From Tilletiopsis washingtonensis (Eukaryota; Basidiomycota; Exobasidiomycetes; Entylomatales), in the NCBI RefSeq assembly GCF_003144115.1, contig NW_020312002.1, positions 414,859 to 478,858 of the forward strand: 64,000 nt of DNA, read 5' to 3'. The position numbers and the translations under genes are program-made. The notes below the pieces were generated by a model that was not told where the DNA came from, searched no databases, and saw nothing but the letters and a program-made list of their open reading frames with translations. This document shows positions 53,875 to 64,000 of this stretch, piece by piece. Within the stretch, counting starts at the first letter, position 1. Each line of letters opens with the position of its first letter.

Positions 53875-56112
53875 ATGGCGCCGCGCGCCTCGATTCCGCT
53901 CCTCGTCGCCGGCATGCTGGTGACGGGCATCGGCAACAGCATCTTCTCCAAGTGGCAGGACATGCAGTGCGTCGAGCACTGTGCGCCCGGCGACGAGGCG
54001 CGCCGCGTCGACTTTAGCCAGCCCGTGTGGCAGGTGAGTGCGGCTGTGGTGTGCAGGCCGGACGAAGGGCAGGTGCGGCGACAATGATGTGGTGCAGGCG
54101 ATGCTTGAGGCGCATAAGGCCAGGAGCTCGCGTGAAGTCGGACTGGAGTGCTACGCAGCGAGCCCTGCGAGCGCGGTCCTGCAGAGCAGTACATACAGAG
54201 ACTGCATGCAAAGACGTGCTCTGGCTGTACATCGGCCCCCAGCGTGCGTCGCCTGGCTGCCGAGGATCTGCGATGCAGCTCTGTTACGCTCGGCCACACT
54301 GTTCTCTTTGCTCACGCTCCACCCCGCAGACGGCGCAAATGTTCCTCGGCGAGTGCCTCTGCCTCATCCCGCCCATGATGATGGCGCTGTGGGCGTGGAT
54401 CACGCGGCCGCGGCCGGGCTTCTTCAAGGGCAACGGCAGCGGCGGCGAGTACGAGGCGCTGGGGCAGTCGCCGGCGATGCACGACGACCTCGAGGGCCTC
54501 GACGACGCGGCGGGCGACAGCGGCTTCAGCGCGCTGGGCGCCGACGACGACCCGCACGCCAACAGCTCGGCGTTCAGCTTCCTGATGCCGAGCCACTGGC
54601 TCGGCGAGGAGGGCAGCTCCTCGGCCTTCTCCCGCCTCGTGCCCGCCTTCTGGCCCGTGTGGAAGGCGCCCGCGCCGGCGCCGACGCTCGGCCGCGGCAA
54701 CTCCTTCCGCCCCGGCCAGGGCAACTCGAACAACGTCTGGGGCGAGCGCGTGCCCGCCAACGCCACGGCCAGCGCGCGCGCCGCGCCCGCCGGCGGCGAG
54801 GCGCAGGCCGCTGCTGCCATCCCGGAGCCGCACCAGATCGTCGACGAGCCCGAGGAGGACGACGGCACGAAGCTCAAGGGCAAGGCCATCTTTCTCTTTG
54901 TGATGCCGGCGGCGTGCGACATCTGCGGCACCACGCTGGTGAGCTTTGCGTGCCTGCTCGCTGCCGCTCTGCGCTGACTCTTTCGCAGATGAACGTTGGC
55001 CTGCTCTTCACGCCCGTGTCCATCTACCAGATGACCCGCGGCGCCCTCGTGCTCTGGGTCGGCGTGTTCAGCGTCATCTTCCTGCAGCGCCAGCTCTTCC
55101 TCTTCCAGTGGCTCTCGCTGCTCACCGTCATGCTGGGCGTCTGCATCGTCGGCCTCTCCGGCACGCTGCTGCAGCCGGGCGCGCCGGCGTCGCTGCAGGG
55201 CACGTTCGTCACCGTCGGCGGCGCCATCGTCAGCCGCGCCACGGCACACACGACGGGCGAGGACGTGCCGGACACGGCAAAGGCGTTCATCGGCGTGCTC
55301 CTCATTCTCTTCGCGCAGCTCTTCACTGCTGGCCAGTTTGTGCTCGAGGAGAAGATCATGAGCCGCTACAGCGTCGAGCCACTGTACGTCAGATCGAGGA
55401 GACTTCATTTCGCTGCATGCTGACTCTGCTTCTCAGGCTGGCGGTCGGCTACGAGGGCCTGTTCGGCTTCATCGCGACGCTCATTGCGCAGGTCGCGCTG
55501 CACTACTTCTACGGCAAGACGCCCGCCGGCCGCGGCGGCTACTTTGACATGGTCACCGGCTGGCACCAGATGATCCAGAGCCCCAAGGTGCTGCTCGGCG
55601 GCGTCGCCATCTGCCTGAGCATTGCGCTCTTCAACTTCTTCGGCCTGTCTGGTGGGTTTGAGCTGTGCGCTGCCAGTGGCAGAGCAGCGCTGACCTCTTC
55701 ACAGTCACGCGGACCGTCTCGGCCACGGCACGCAGCACCATCGACACGTGCCGTACGCTGGGCATCTGGGCCGTTTCCCTCGTCCTGGTGCGTGCTCGAT
55801 CGCCGCTGCCGCACGCTCTATGCTCACACTGCTTCACAGGGCTGGGAGGTGTTCCGTCCGCTCACCGGCTCGCTGCAGCTGCTCGGCTTCGCGCTGCTCT
55901 GCGGCGCCACGCTGCTCTTCAACGGCGTCATTGGCCCGCGCTACCTGCCGCGCTGGCTGCGTCCCGGCCGGCCGGCGCTGGCGCGGCTGCGCAGCCGCAG
56001 TCGCAGCCGCATCCTGCACCGCAGCCGCAGCCGCAGCCGTGTGCCCAGCGCGTACAACCCGCTGCCGACCGACGAGGAGGAGGTGCGCCGCTTCAGCACG
56101 GACCAGAACTAG
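53875..56112 (+). CDS. SLC35F6-like drug/metabolite-superfamily transporter
   Basis: Ten-helix DMT carrier related to human SLC35F6 (C2orf18); fungal members sit in vacuole, Golgi or plasma membrane and the substrate is unknown. Six exons: 53875-54033, 54330-54938, 54989-55383, 55437-55651, 55705-55787, 55840-56112, total 577 residues. Helix 1 reads IPLLVAGMLVTGIGNSIFSK, followed by KWQDMQCVEHC; later blocks are FVMPAACDICGTTLMNVGLL, FTPVSIYQMTRGALVLWVG, GQFVLEEKIMSRYSVEPLLA, VGYEGLFGFI and RTVSATARSTIDTCRTLGIW, all typical of this family. A hydrophilic insert of about 150 residues lies between helices 2 and 3 (near 90-235). The tail near 535-560 is a run of Arg-Ser dipeptides. Phase is kept at all five junctions. 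Confidence 0.85.
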
Positions 56113-56954
56113 AGACACGGATCTTGGACGCTCGTGGTGGCCTTATTTTCACCGTCTGTCAATGTGAATTGCTTAGAGACCGCTCAAGGGCCGATGCGGG
56201 CGACGAAGTGCGTGTGGGCCGAGGGCGCGCGCCGCCGCCTCGAGCTGACGTGCGGGCTGTGACCCCGACTGTGGCGATGCTGCGAGCGACTGGCAGGCTG
56301 CGTCTGGTCGCTCACAGGTCAGCCGGATCTTCAATGCCCTCATGATGGCGGGAGCCACGTCGCACCGGGGTCGCGAGAAGCGCATGGGACGGCTGCATGT
56401 CGCCTGCAATGCGCCTGCGAAACGTGACTGCGGATGCGTGACGGCACGGCCGCGGCACGTAGGCGTGGCCAGACGATTCCCGACCTTTGCTTCCTCACGA
56501 ACAACGACGAGGCTGCCTTCCTTCACACGGGATTGCCTGAGATACACACGATTCTGCCTTGATGAGTTGCAAGCACGCCACGCGGCGGACGGCGTGCGCG
56601 GACTAGGGGCGACAGGCAGCACGCCAGCAAGCAGTAAGGACCTGGGAGAGACAGAGTGCAAGCATGGCATTCATGAGACCGCGCTCGATGCTGGACAGCC
56701 CCCACTCAGCCCCAGCCTCACGCTTGGTGCCCGCGTCATCCCTCTTCAGCGTGACTACGTGCGTGCGACGACACCCAGACTCATGCTGCCGTGCACCACG
56801 GCCAGCGACGGTCGGCACTGTAGAAGACGAGTGTCAGCGAGGCACTCCAGCAAGGTTGAGACTGCTGCACACACTGTGGGCGGCTCCTGCCGAGGACGCG
56901 TGTGAGCAAAGACGTCGAGCAAGGCCAAAGCTGGGCACGCACCGGCGGTCACTC
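56113..56954. other. Convergent 3' regions, no gene seen
   Basis: The 842 bases lie between the stop codons of the SLC35F6-like gene and the 121-residue gene. Composition is slightly less GC-rich than coding DNA. No supported reading frame, repeat or RNA gene. Confidence 0.45.
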
Positions 56955-57320
56955 TCAGTGCGCCTCGGGGTGCTCAGCCACGAACTTGCGCAGCCGCTGC
57001 AGCAGCGGCTCGCCGACGGCGGCAGAGTTTGGGTGGTCGAGCACGTTCTTTGCAGCTGCAACGCCGGCCTGGTAGAACTGCAGCGGGAGCTTGTGGTCGG
57101 GGTCGCGGGCCGAAAGGGCATGGCGAGCGTTGGCCAGCTCGAGCGAGGCGGCAGCCTTGGACATGCCACTGCCGCGCGTGAGCTCTTCGACGGAGATGAG
57201 CATCGACGACTGCGTCGAGAGTGACGAGTCAGAGAGGGTGGGTGAAGGAGGAGAGATGTCGGAGGCGCCGGCGGTGGGGGCGCCCGTGGCGCGCGCCGCG
57301 ATAGGGGAGTCGTGCGACAT
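56955..57320 (-). CDS. Small hypothetical protein with TATA-box promoter
   Basis: A single-exon gene of 121 residues that I do not recognise. The first 45 residues are Ser/Ala/Thr/Pro-rich and probably disordered (SPPSPTLSDSSLSTQSSM). The rest is helical and amphipathic: SKAAASLELANARHALSARD, PLQFYQAGVAAAKNVLDHP, PLLQRLRKFVAEHPEAH. No signal peptide, membrane segment or Cys. A perfect TATAAA lies about 125 bases upstream of the ATG (57443-57448 on the other strand's numbering), which is rare in this window and supports a real, regulated gene. The CT-type leader before the ATG supports this too. Function unknown; abundance or stress induction is a guess. Confidence 0.6.
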   Translation of the reverse strand: MSHDSPIAARATGAPTAGASDISPPSPTLSDSSLSTQSSMLISVEELTRGSGMSKAAASLELANARHALSARDPDHKLPLQFYQAGVAAAKNVLDHPNSAAVGEPLLQRLRKFVAEHPEAH

Positions 57321-58113
57321 GCTTGCCGAGTGAAATGTGCGTGGAGTGGGTGGAAGGGTAGTGTTGAAGGGGCAGAGGATGGGCGTGTGTGGATGGCGTG
57401 TGCGTGGTGGAAGGGGAGCAGGCCCGAGCAGGGTGCGGCCGCTTTATAGCAGCTCCCTGCGCAGCGCAAACAGGCACGGACGCAGCAGGCGAGGGAGCCG
57501 ACGCTCGCCAGCACGCAGCAGGCCCACCGCAGCGGCAGTCCCGGCTCAGCAGCCGTACGCTGGCTCCCGTGCGGCAGCCCGGCGGCTGATCCTTGGCAAG
57601 AGCGGCAAGCCCCCTGAGTGACGGCATCGCCCCAACCCAACGCGTGCGGCGTCGCGCGGGGCGGCTGCATGCTTGCCCGTGCGACGCACAGCAGGGCTCG
57701 CCTTCTGCGCCGCTCGGCTTCAGACTGCACCCTGCACCGTGCGGCTGCCACTCTGCTACGTGCAAGCCTGTGCGCTGGTGATGCCATCAGCCAAGTCCTG
57801 ATGCAGTCTCGTCGCTGGACGACGCGGGCGCTTCGTTGCGCGTCTCTGTCCAAGACAGCATCCTCTTGTGGACATGCTGATCCTTGCTTGCTCCACAAGC
57901 GTCATCGCGTAACGACTGGCGCCGACAAGCTCACTCTCATCACCCAGCTGGTCCACGGCCGCAAGCACAGCCTCCGGCTCCAGGGCTGGCGCGTCAAGCT
58001 GGACACACCAGACGCCGCGGTCACTTCCAGAGACGCCTCAGACCATCCGCGCCGCGACAATGGCATTTGATAGATTAGCGCCGCTTGCGGCATGCCCACG
58101 ACAGCGCACACGC
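57321..58113. promoter_or_regulatory. Promoter of the 121-residue gene and TRP2 3' region
   Basis: The 793 bases include a TATA box (listed separately) and otherwise show no gene. Plus-strand frames of up to 150 codons here lack any supporting feature. Confidence 0.5.
57443..57448 (-). promoter_or_regulatory. TATA box of the 121-residue gene
   Basis: TATAAA on the minus strand, 122-128 bases before the ATG at 57320, in otherwise GC-rich DNA (GCTATAAAGCGGCC). The spacing is normal for a yeast-type core promoter. Confidence 0.6.
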
Positions 58114-60142
58114 TCATCGCTCATCGCTCTGCACGGCCATGTCCTGCGCCCGCTGCTGCGCGATCCAGAAGTCTGCTCGGGAGAAGCATGGGTCAGCAGA
58201 CGCACTGCGCTGCGAGCAGCAGCAGTACGAGCAGCAGCCATACGCACCCTCGGCCTGCTGCAGACAGCGCACGTTGGCGCCGAGCTTGTTGATCGTCTCG
58301 ATGTACTCGTCCTCCTCGACGCTGTCGTACACGATGCCGCCGCCTGCGTGACGGAAGTCAGCCGGCGATTCGCGTTCATCACTCGGCGACACAACTCACC
58401 TGCCTGCAGGTACGCAGTGTGCGCCTCGGAGCCCTCCTTTTGCACAAACGTCATGGTGCGGATCGCAATGCACACGTCCATGTCGTCGGAGAAGCTGCGG
58501 CGAGTCAGCGACAAGTGCGCCACGCATATGAGCCGGGCGCACTCACTCAATGTGGCCCACAGCACCCGCATACACGCCTCGCCGCTCGCCCTCAAGCTCA
58601 GAGATGAGCTCGATGGCGCGGATCTTGGGCGCGCCCGAGACGGTGCCGGCCGGGAAGATGGAGCGCAGGGCGTCGAACCTGCCGAGGCGCATGAGAAGGC
58701 TGCGCTGCGCACGTGTCGCTCCACACTCACCGGCTCTTGCCGGCGCGCAGCATGCCCGTCACGCGGCTGGTGAGATGCATGACGTGGCTGAACTTCTCCA
58801 CCTTCATGAAGCTCTCGACGACGGTCGTGTGCGGGTCGCACACACGCGAAATGTCGTTACGCGCGAGATCGACCAGCATGACATGCTCGGCGCGGTCTTT
58901 TGTCGACGCAAGCAGCGAGTCGGCCAGCGCCTCGTCCTCTGCGCATGCCGCTGTCAGCAGCAAAGCGAGCACAGGTGAAGCAGCACCACTCACCCTCGTC
59001 GGTGCCGCCGCGCTTCACTGTCCCTGCAATGGCGTGCACAGCCACCTTGCCCTTCTCCACCTTGCACAGCGTCTCCGGACTGGCGCCAACAATGCGCGCA
59101 TCGCCGACGTCGAGGTAGAACATGTACGGCGAGGGGTTGACGGTGCGCAGCGTGCGGTAAATGTTGAACGGGTGCACGTCGGTGGGGCGCGCCAGGCGCT
59201 GCGACGGCACAGCCTGGATGATGTCGCCGGCGACGATGTGCTTGCGCAGGCTGCGCACGAAGCTCTTGTAGCCCTCGCGCCCCACGTTGCTCACCGCCTC
59301 GGCGCCCGGCGAGACGCGCATCTGGCGCGGCACGGGCGTGTCGGGCCGCGAGAGCTCGGCCACCATGGCGGCGACCTTGCGGCCGGCGGCCTCGTACAGC
59401 GAGGCGATGTGCTTCTCGGCCTCGGCGCGCTCGGCCGGCAGCGAGCCGTCGGGCACGTGCACGTGCGAGACGACCTTGAGCGTCTGGTACATGTGGTCGA
59501 AGACGACGAGCGAGTCGCAGAGCAGGAACACGGCCTCGGGGATGCCGAGCGGGTCCGAGAGCGGCCGTGCGGTGCGCGGCTCGAAGTGCGCCACGCAGTC
59601 GTAGGCGATGTAGCCCATGGCGCCGCCAGTGAAGCGCGGCAGCGCCGGCAGCGCAATGTAGCGGTACGGCGCCAGCTCGGCCTCGACGGCGCGCAGAGGG
59701 TCGCCGCTGATGGGCAGCGAGGGCCCGGTGCGGATGACCTTGTACGGGTCTGCGAGCGTGCGTGAGCACACGCACAGACAGCACCTCTAGATTGCCGGCC
59801 GAGCGCCATGCACTCTGCACTCACCGACGCCGGCAAAGCTGTAGCGCGCCACCTTCTCTCCGCCCACGACGCTCTCGCACAGGAAGCTGCGGCGCTGCGT
59901 GTCGGCGCCGTGCGAGAGGCGCAGGTAGGCCATGACGGGCGTGAGCAGGTCGGCGGGCAGCGTGGCATACACGGGCAGCGTGTTGCCGGCCGGCGGCGCC
60001 GCCGCTGCGGCCGCCGAGCTGCCCGAGGCACTGCCGAGCAGCAGCGCCTGTGCTTCCTCGAGACTCGGACGCAGCTGCAGGAGCGCGGCGTTAGCTGCTG
60101 ATGCCCTGCGCCGGCGGATGCGCGGCTCACAGTGTCGGCCAT
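58114..60142 (-). CDS. TRP2: TRP2, anthranilate synthase component I
   Basis: Converts chorismate to anthranilate using ammonia from the glutaminase partner; first step of tryptophan synthesis. Eight exons: 60142-60131, 60074-59825, 59749-58994, 58938-58731, 58678-58547, 58494-58400, 58343-58248, 58172-58114, total 535 residues (yeast 507). The first exon encodes only four residues. The N-terminal domain shows [20 protein letters not shown] and [18 protein letters not shown], the tryptophan feedback loop (usually LLES). The catalytic part has [104 protein letters not shown] and AGGGIVYDS. The paired Gcn4-like sites upstream suggest general amino-acid control. Confidence 0.95.
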
Positions 60143-60594
60143 GGCTGCCTGGGATTGGGGTTGTGGAGCGGAGGCAGGCGCCGCCGCGGATCTTCTCGGC
60201 CAGCAGCCCGAGTCAGGCTGCACGAGTCAGGCTGCACGGTCCGCGCGGCGCGTCACGTGCTGCCGTGCGACAGCGAGGCGGGGCGCTGTTCCCACGCGCC
60301 TCGACCGCGTCGCTGGATGGGCCGTTGAAGCTGCAGCGCGAGCTCGTGCGTCCCGCACCTCATCTCCACCTTGTCCTCACGTCAGCCGCCGTCGTGGCTC
60401 CTTGGCACAGCGCTGCCCCCTCGCACATCGTCTTACCCGCATCGCCGCTCAGCGGCAGCTCACTCGCCCACACGCGCCAGAGCCACACGTCACACGCTGC
60501 TCAAGGGTCATAGGTAACATTTCGCCGCGCCGGTAACATGGGGGGCACACTCGATCAGGGGTCAGTGGGGAAGGGAGAAGCCGCGCGCGGCCGA
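60143..60594. promoter_or_regulatory. TRP2 promoter and 3' region of the secreted-protein gene
   Basis: The 452 bases contain the tandem TGACTC repeat described separately, 68-96 bases upstream of the TRP2 ATG. No other gene. Confidence 0.55.
60206..60236 (-). promoter_or_regulatory. Tandem Gcn4/Cpc1-like sites upstream of TRP2
   Basis: A 14-base unit (CGAGTCAGGCTGCA on the plus strand) is repeated twice without a gap at 60209-60222 and 60223-60236. Read toward TRP2 each copy gives TGACTC, the core of the Gcn4/Cpc1 element. The TRP2-proximal copy extends to TGACTCGGGC, the same ten bases as in the LYS1 promoter. TRP genes are classic Gcn4 targets; binding here is inferred. Confidence 0.6.
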
Positions 60595-63500
60595 TTAGTT
60601 GCAGGTGAGCTCGATGATCATGCGGCCGTCGGTCCAGTCCGGGTAGCCCTCGGGCTCGTCGCTGCTGTGGCCGGCGTAGCCGCCCTGCGCGTTGCCTCCG
60701 GCACCGCCGATCACACCGCCGCCTCCGCCGCCACCGTTGTTGATTCCGGGGCCACCACGGGCATCGTCGGCCTTGTGGTTGTCCTCGGCAAAGTAGCCGG
60801 CGTAGTTGTTCGCGTTTCCGCGGCCGTTGCCTCCAGCTCCGCCGGCGACCATGAGGCGCTCGCCGCTGCTCGTGATGAGCTCCGTCGAACCACCGCCGCC
60901 GCTGGAGTCGCCGCCGCCACCACCGCCGCCGTTCGGCCAGCCGCCCTTGGTGTTGCCGTTGTAGTACTGCGAGTTGCCCGTGCCGCCGATCTGCACCGTG
61001 TACTGGTCGTCCTTCTTGAGGTCGCTGATCTGGCGCGAGATCTTGGCGCCCGAGCGGCGGTAGCCCTGGAAGCCGCTCGGACCCGCCATTCCACCGTTCA
61101 TCGTGACGATCATGCTTCCGTCGCAGGGGCTCTTGAACGTGCTGGACTTGCCATCGTTGGCGTTCTGGTCCTTCAGCAGGTACGAGATCGTCGCCTTCGA
61201 GTCGTCGACTGCGACCGTGCACTTTCCATCGGCGCAGTAGTCCGTCGCCTGGTCCGAGTACTTCTGGACGACGGGGCCGCCCAGGCCGAAGTCAATGCAT
61301 CCCTTTCCGAGGTTCGCATTGAAAGCACCCAGCTTGAACTTTGCCAGGTTGAGCAGGTTCATCGAGAACGCGATTCCCGAGTTGATTCCCCATGCGAGAC
61401 CCAGCGGGCAGGCGGGCAGCTTCGAGTCCTCGAAGGCGTCCTCCGAGGTGGCCGTCATGATCGAGGCGGTGACGGACGGCTCGGCGGTGACGGAGAGGTC
61501 GCGCTTCAGCTTGATGGGCTTCATCGAGACGCCGAGCGTGATCGAGAGCGGCAGGCCGGCCTGCAGCGAGGCCGAGGCGGCGCCCTGCAGGTCCTTGGAG
61601 GCCGTGAACTGCAGGCCGGAGCCGGTCGTCTTGCTCTTCGACGAGTCGAGCAGGTCGATGTGGTGTGCCACACGGTGCTTGACCTTGGCGCCGAGGAGCA
61701 GGTCGGCCTCGGCGTTGGCGACGAAGCGGAACGAAGCCTCGACGAGCGCGGCGGGGCCGATGGTGACGACGTCCTTGATCGCAAAGCCACCCGGCAGCGG
61801 GAACGTCACGATCGTCTTGCGGTACGTGGCGACGAGCTCGGCCTGCACGACGACACCGAACTGCGCGCCGGCGTCGAGCGCGCCGGTGAAGTCGGCCGAA
61901 AGGCGGCTGATCGAGGCCTTGAGCAGCTTGAACGAGACGCTGCCGCGGTACGTGAACGTGCCGAGGATCTGGCAGTCGACGCAGTACAGGCTGACCGAGC
62001 CGCTGGCGCGGGCACGGGCACGGGGCGAGCCCTTGGCCTTGCGCAGACGAGCCGAGGTGGCGGCGTCCTTGCCCGAGTTCTTCGACGTGGCCTTCTGCTT
62101 CTCGGCGCTCCAGATGACGGGCTGGCGGCCCCACGGCGTGTCCTCCTTGGCGCCGCCGTACTTCCAGCCGAGCTGGATCTTGCCCGAGATCGTCTCGGTC
62201 CACTCGCCAGTAACTAGGAGCTTAACTACCTTGCCTAAAGGGGTCTTCGCTAGGAGGTTGACTGCCTTACCAAGGATCTGCGTACAGAGTCAGCATTCGC
62301 ATGATCGCCCGGCTCGCCTCCCGGCCCATGACTCACCGAGCCCTTGGGAGCGACGGTGTTGACCACCTTTGCAACGACCTTGGTGACCTTCTGGAGGGCG
62401 GCACCGATCTTCTTGAGCGACCAGCCGCGGCGCTGAAGCTCCTCGACGCTGAGGCTGCGGCGCGTGGGCGTCTCGAGGTTGAGGTCGGCCAGCGTGTCGG
62501 GGTCGATGTAGTCCGAGGCGGCAAAGCTTCCGAGACCGGGGGCCAGGGACTTGAGCGAGTTCTCAAAGTCACCCTCGAAGTCCAGGAAGCCGTTGATGGC
62601 GTCGAGCTGCGCGTCGAAGTTGGGGCCGCACGACACGCCGGCGGGCGTCGTGCCGCAGCTGCCGGGCATCGACGGGCCGGCACGCTTGACGAAGTGGGCC
62701 GGCTCGGCCCAGCTGTCCGTCTCGTTGAGCTGGTTGAGAGCGACGACCTCCTCGAGGCTGCGCGCGACGGGGTTGGGGTGGATGTGCTCGAAGTCGACCT
62801 GGTAGTCGGGGTCCTTCTGTCCGAAGTCGAGGTGGATCTCGTCGAGGGCGTGCTCGATGGCGAGCTCGGAGGCCTTGGCGAAGACGGAGTGCGTGTGGTC
62901 GTCGAAGTGCAGCTGCGAGGCCAGCCAGAAGGTGCGCTCGTCCTCGCTCTGGCTCGAGCCGCAGCCGTGCGTGTGGGTGACGAGGAGGAAGCCGTGCTTG
63001 CGGTCCCACGACTGGGCTGCGAGCTCGTAGGCCTCCGACGTCGTAAAGGGAATCTGGAGGTGGCCGCTGTCGGGGCAGGTGATGTGGCCGACGAGCGACG
63101 TGTGCGTCAGGACGACGGCGTCGTAGTTTGCATTCGAGGTCATGTTGACGAGCATGGCGCTGGCCTCGGAGCGGTGGATGCCGTGGTCAGAGTAGTAGAG
63201 GTCGACGGCGGGGATGGGCTCGAGGTTGTGCAGCGCCTCGGTGTCCTTGCCCCACGGCATCGTCGACTGCAGCGAGTTGACGACGGCCTCGGTGGTCGGC
63301 GCCGGCAGGCAGCGGCTAAGGCGCTGCGAGCAGCGGCCCGAGCCGCAGTTCTGGTCCTTCTCGCAGAAGGCGCCCGGCTGCACCTTGGCCGTGCACTTGC
63401 CGAACTGGCAGTTGCCGCTCTCGCAGACGATGCTCGACGAGCACTGCGAGCCGTTGGAGAGGAACGTCGAGGCGCACGTCTTGCTCTCATAGTCGCAGGT

Positions 63501-63738
63501 GCGGCCGAGACAGTCGCTCTGCAGAGGCATCAGGTCAGCGGAGCCCGTCGCAGATGCAGGCCACACCACTCACGTCCGCCTCGCACGCCTCGTAGAGGAA
63601 GGCCTTCTGGGCGCGGTGCTCCATCTTGACGTGCGAGCGAGTCACGAGGAGGGCCGGAGTAGGCGCCGCCGAGCTCTGGCCGACGATCGCCGCCAGCGCA
63701 AGCGCCGCGAGTGCGGATCCCTTGAAGAAAGACCGCAT
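60595..63738 (-). CDS. Large secreted protein with Cys-rich N-terminal and Gly-rich C-terminal domains
   Basis: Exons 63738-63574, 63518-62337 and 62277-60595 encode 1009 residues. A signal peptide (ALAALALAAIVGQSSA, cut near residue 25) leads into a Cys-rich module (residues 56-128) with about a dozen Cys in DSDC-like, CESGNCQFGKC and CEKDQNCGSGRC repeats, as in Dickkopf- or EGF-like folds. Residues 130-400 form a soluble domain with His-rich patches (HFDDHTHSVF, GHITCPDSGHLQIPF, THTHGCG). Basic RRSLSVEELQRRGWSLKK near 425 may be a processing site. Residues 450-880 look beta-rich with a few Cys. Residues 885-990 are Gly-rich (GGGGGGDSSGGGG, MVAGGAGGNGRGN), like the Gly-rich domain next to ALK-type receptors. 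Extreme codon bias suggests high expression. Cell-wall, adhesion or hydrolase roles are possible; I assign none. Confidence 0.7.
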
Positions 63739-64000
63739 GGTGGAGGAGGACGAGTGTTGCTTGTGAGGAGACAGTGGGGCTCGACGAGCGGCATGCTCAG
63801 CTATATGAGGCGTACGAGCTTCCGGCCAGCGCAGCGGTGTGCTCTGCGCCCTGGCACTGCCCGCTACGTGCTGGCAGGCGCAAGCCACAGGAAGGTGGGC
63901 CGACTTCCCGCTGTGCGGCGGATCTGCGTGCTGCCGTGCGTCTCTCGTTCGCGCACACTGCGGACAGCTGCACATTGGACGGGATGCAGCGCCGGTCCCG
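63739..64000. promoter_or_regulatory. Promoter of the secreted-protein gene
   Basis: The last 262 bases lie upstream of the ATG at 63738. A TATA-like CATATAG (minus strand) at 63801-63807 is about 65 bases before the ATG, a plausible core promoter for a strongly expressed gene. Nothing else was recognised to the window end. Confidence 0.5.
63801..63807 (-). promoter_or_regulatory. TATA-like element of the secreted-protein gene
   Basis: CTCATATAGC on the minus strand, the only AT-rich word in the promoter. It is an imperfect TATA box, so its function is uncertain. Confidence 0.35.

Overview
The window is nuclear DNA of a GC-rich fungus, most likely a basidiomycete yeast or smut relative (Ustilaginomycotina is my best guess; this is inference, no rRNA or mitochondrial marker is present). 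The signs are compact genes with many short introns of about 45-110 bases (GTGAGT/GTGCGT donors, CTGAC-like branch sites, CAG or TAG acceptors), strong G/C preference at third codon positions, and fungal marker genes (ICE2, LSB6, QRI7, TAH18, LYS1, class II FBA1). I assembled 25 protein genes by checking reading phase across every splice junction. I saw no transposon, virus-like element, tRNA, rRNA or CRISPR array.

Layout, left to right. Bases 1-3419: RPN9 (partial, proteasome lid) head-to-head with an F-box/leucine-rich-repeat gene. 3499-11254: a Dal5-type MFS carrier, QRI7 (mitochondrial tRNA t6A enzyme) and an unknown multi-pass membrane protein. 11255-18525: TAH18 (diflavin reductase), LSB6 (type II PI 4-kinase) and ICE2 (ER membrane protein). 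18873-23937: NSE2 (SUMO ligase of the SMC5/6 complex) head-to-head with POT1 (telomere protection). 24125-29876: an N-acetylglucosamine-kinase-like gene and an HGSNAT/DUF1624-like membrane acyltransferase, divergent across a 2 kb gap. 30792-35667: a 1605-residue coiled-coil protein. 35851-42916: ORC3, LYS1 and FBA1. 43511-45806: a ZIP zinc transporter and a small coiled-coil protein. 46097-52877: a Cid1-type nucleotidyltransferase, an omega-like glutathione transferase and a cyclic phosphodiesterase. 53875-57320: an SLC35F6-like transporter and a 121-residue unknown. 58114-63738: TRP2 and a large secreted Cys-rich/Gly-rich protein.

Most genes are housekeeping and sit in alternating divergent and convergent pairs. 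The most informative signals are regulatory: two ACGCGT (MluI cell-cycle) boxes between NSE2 and POT1; a tandem pair of TGACTC (Gcn4/Cpc1-like) sites just upstream of TRP2, one of which shares a 10-base word with the LYS1 promoter; and a perfect 9-base inverted repeat in the ORC3/LYS1 promoter. Five genes each carry one intron whose length is a multiple of three and that has no in-frame stop, so retention would give longer isoforms. No clearly new biological system stands out. The best candidates for novelty are the secreted two-domain protein (60595-63738), the N-terminal extension of POT1, the 588-residue membrane protein and the large coiled-coil protein.
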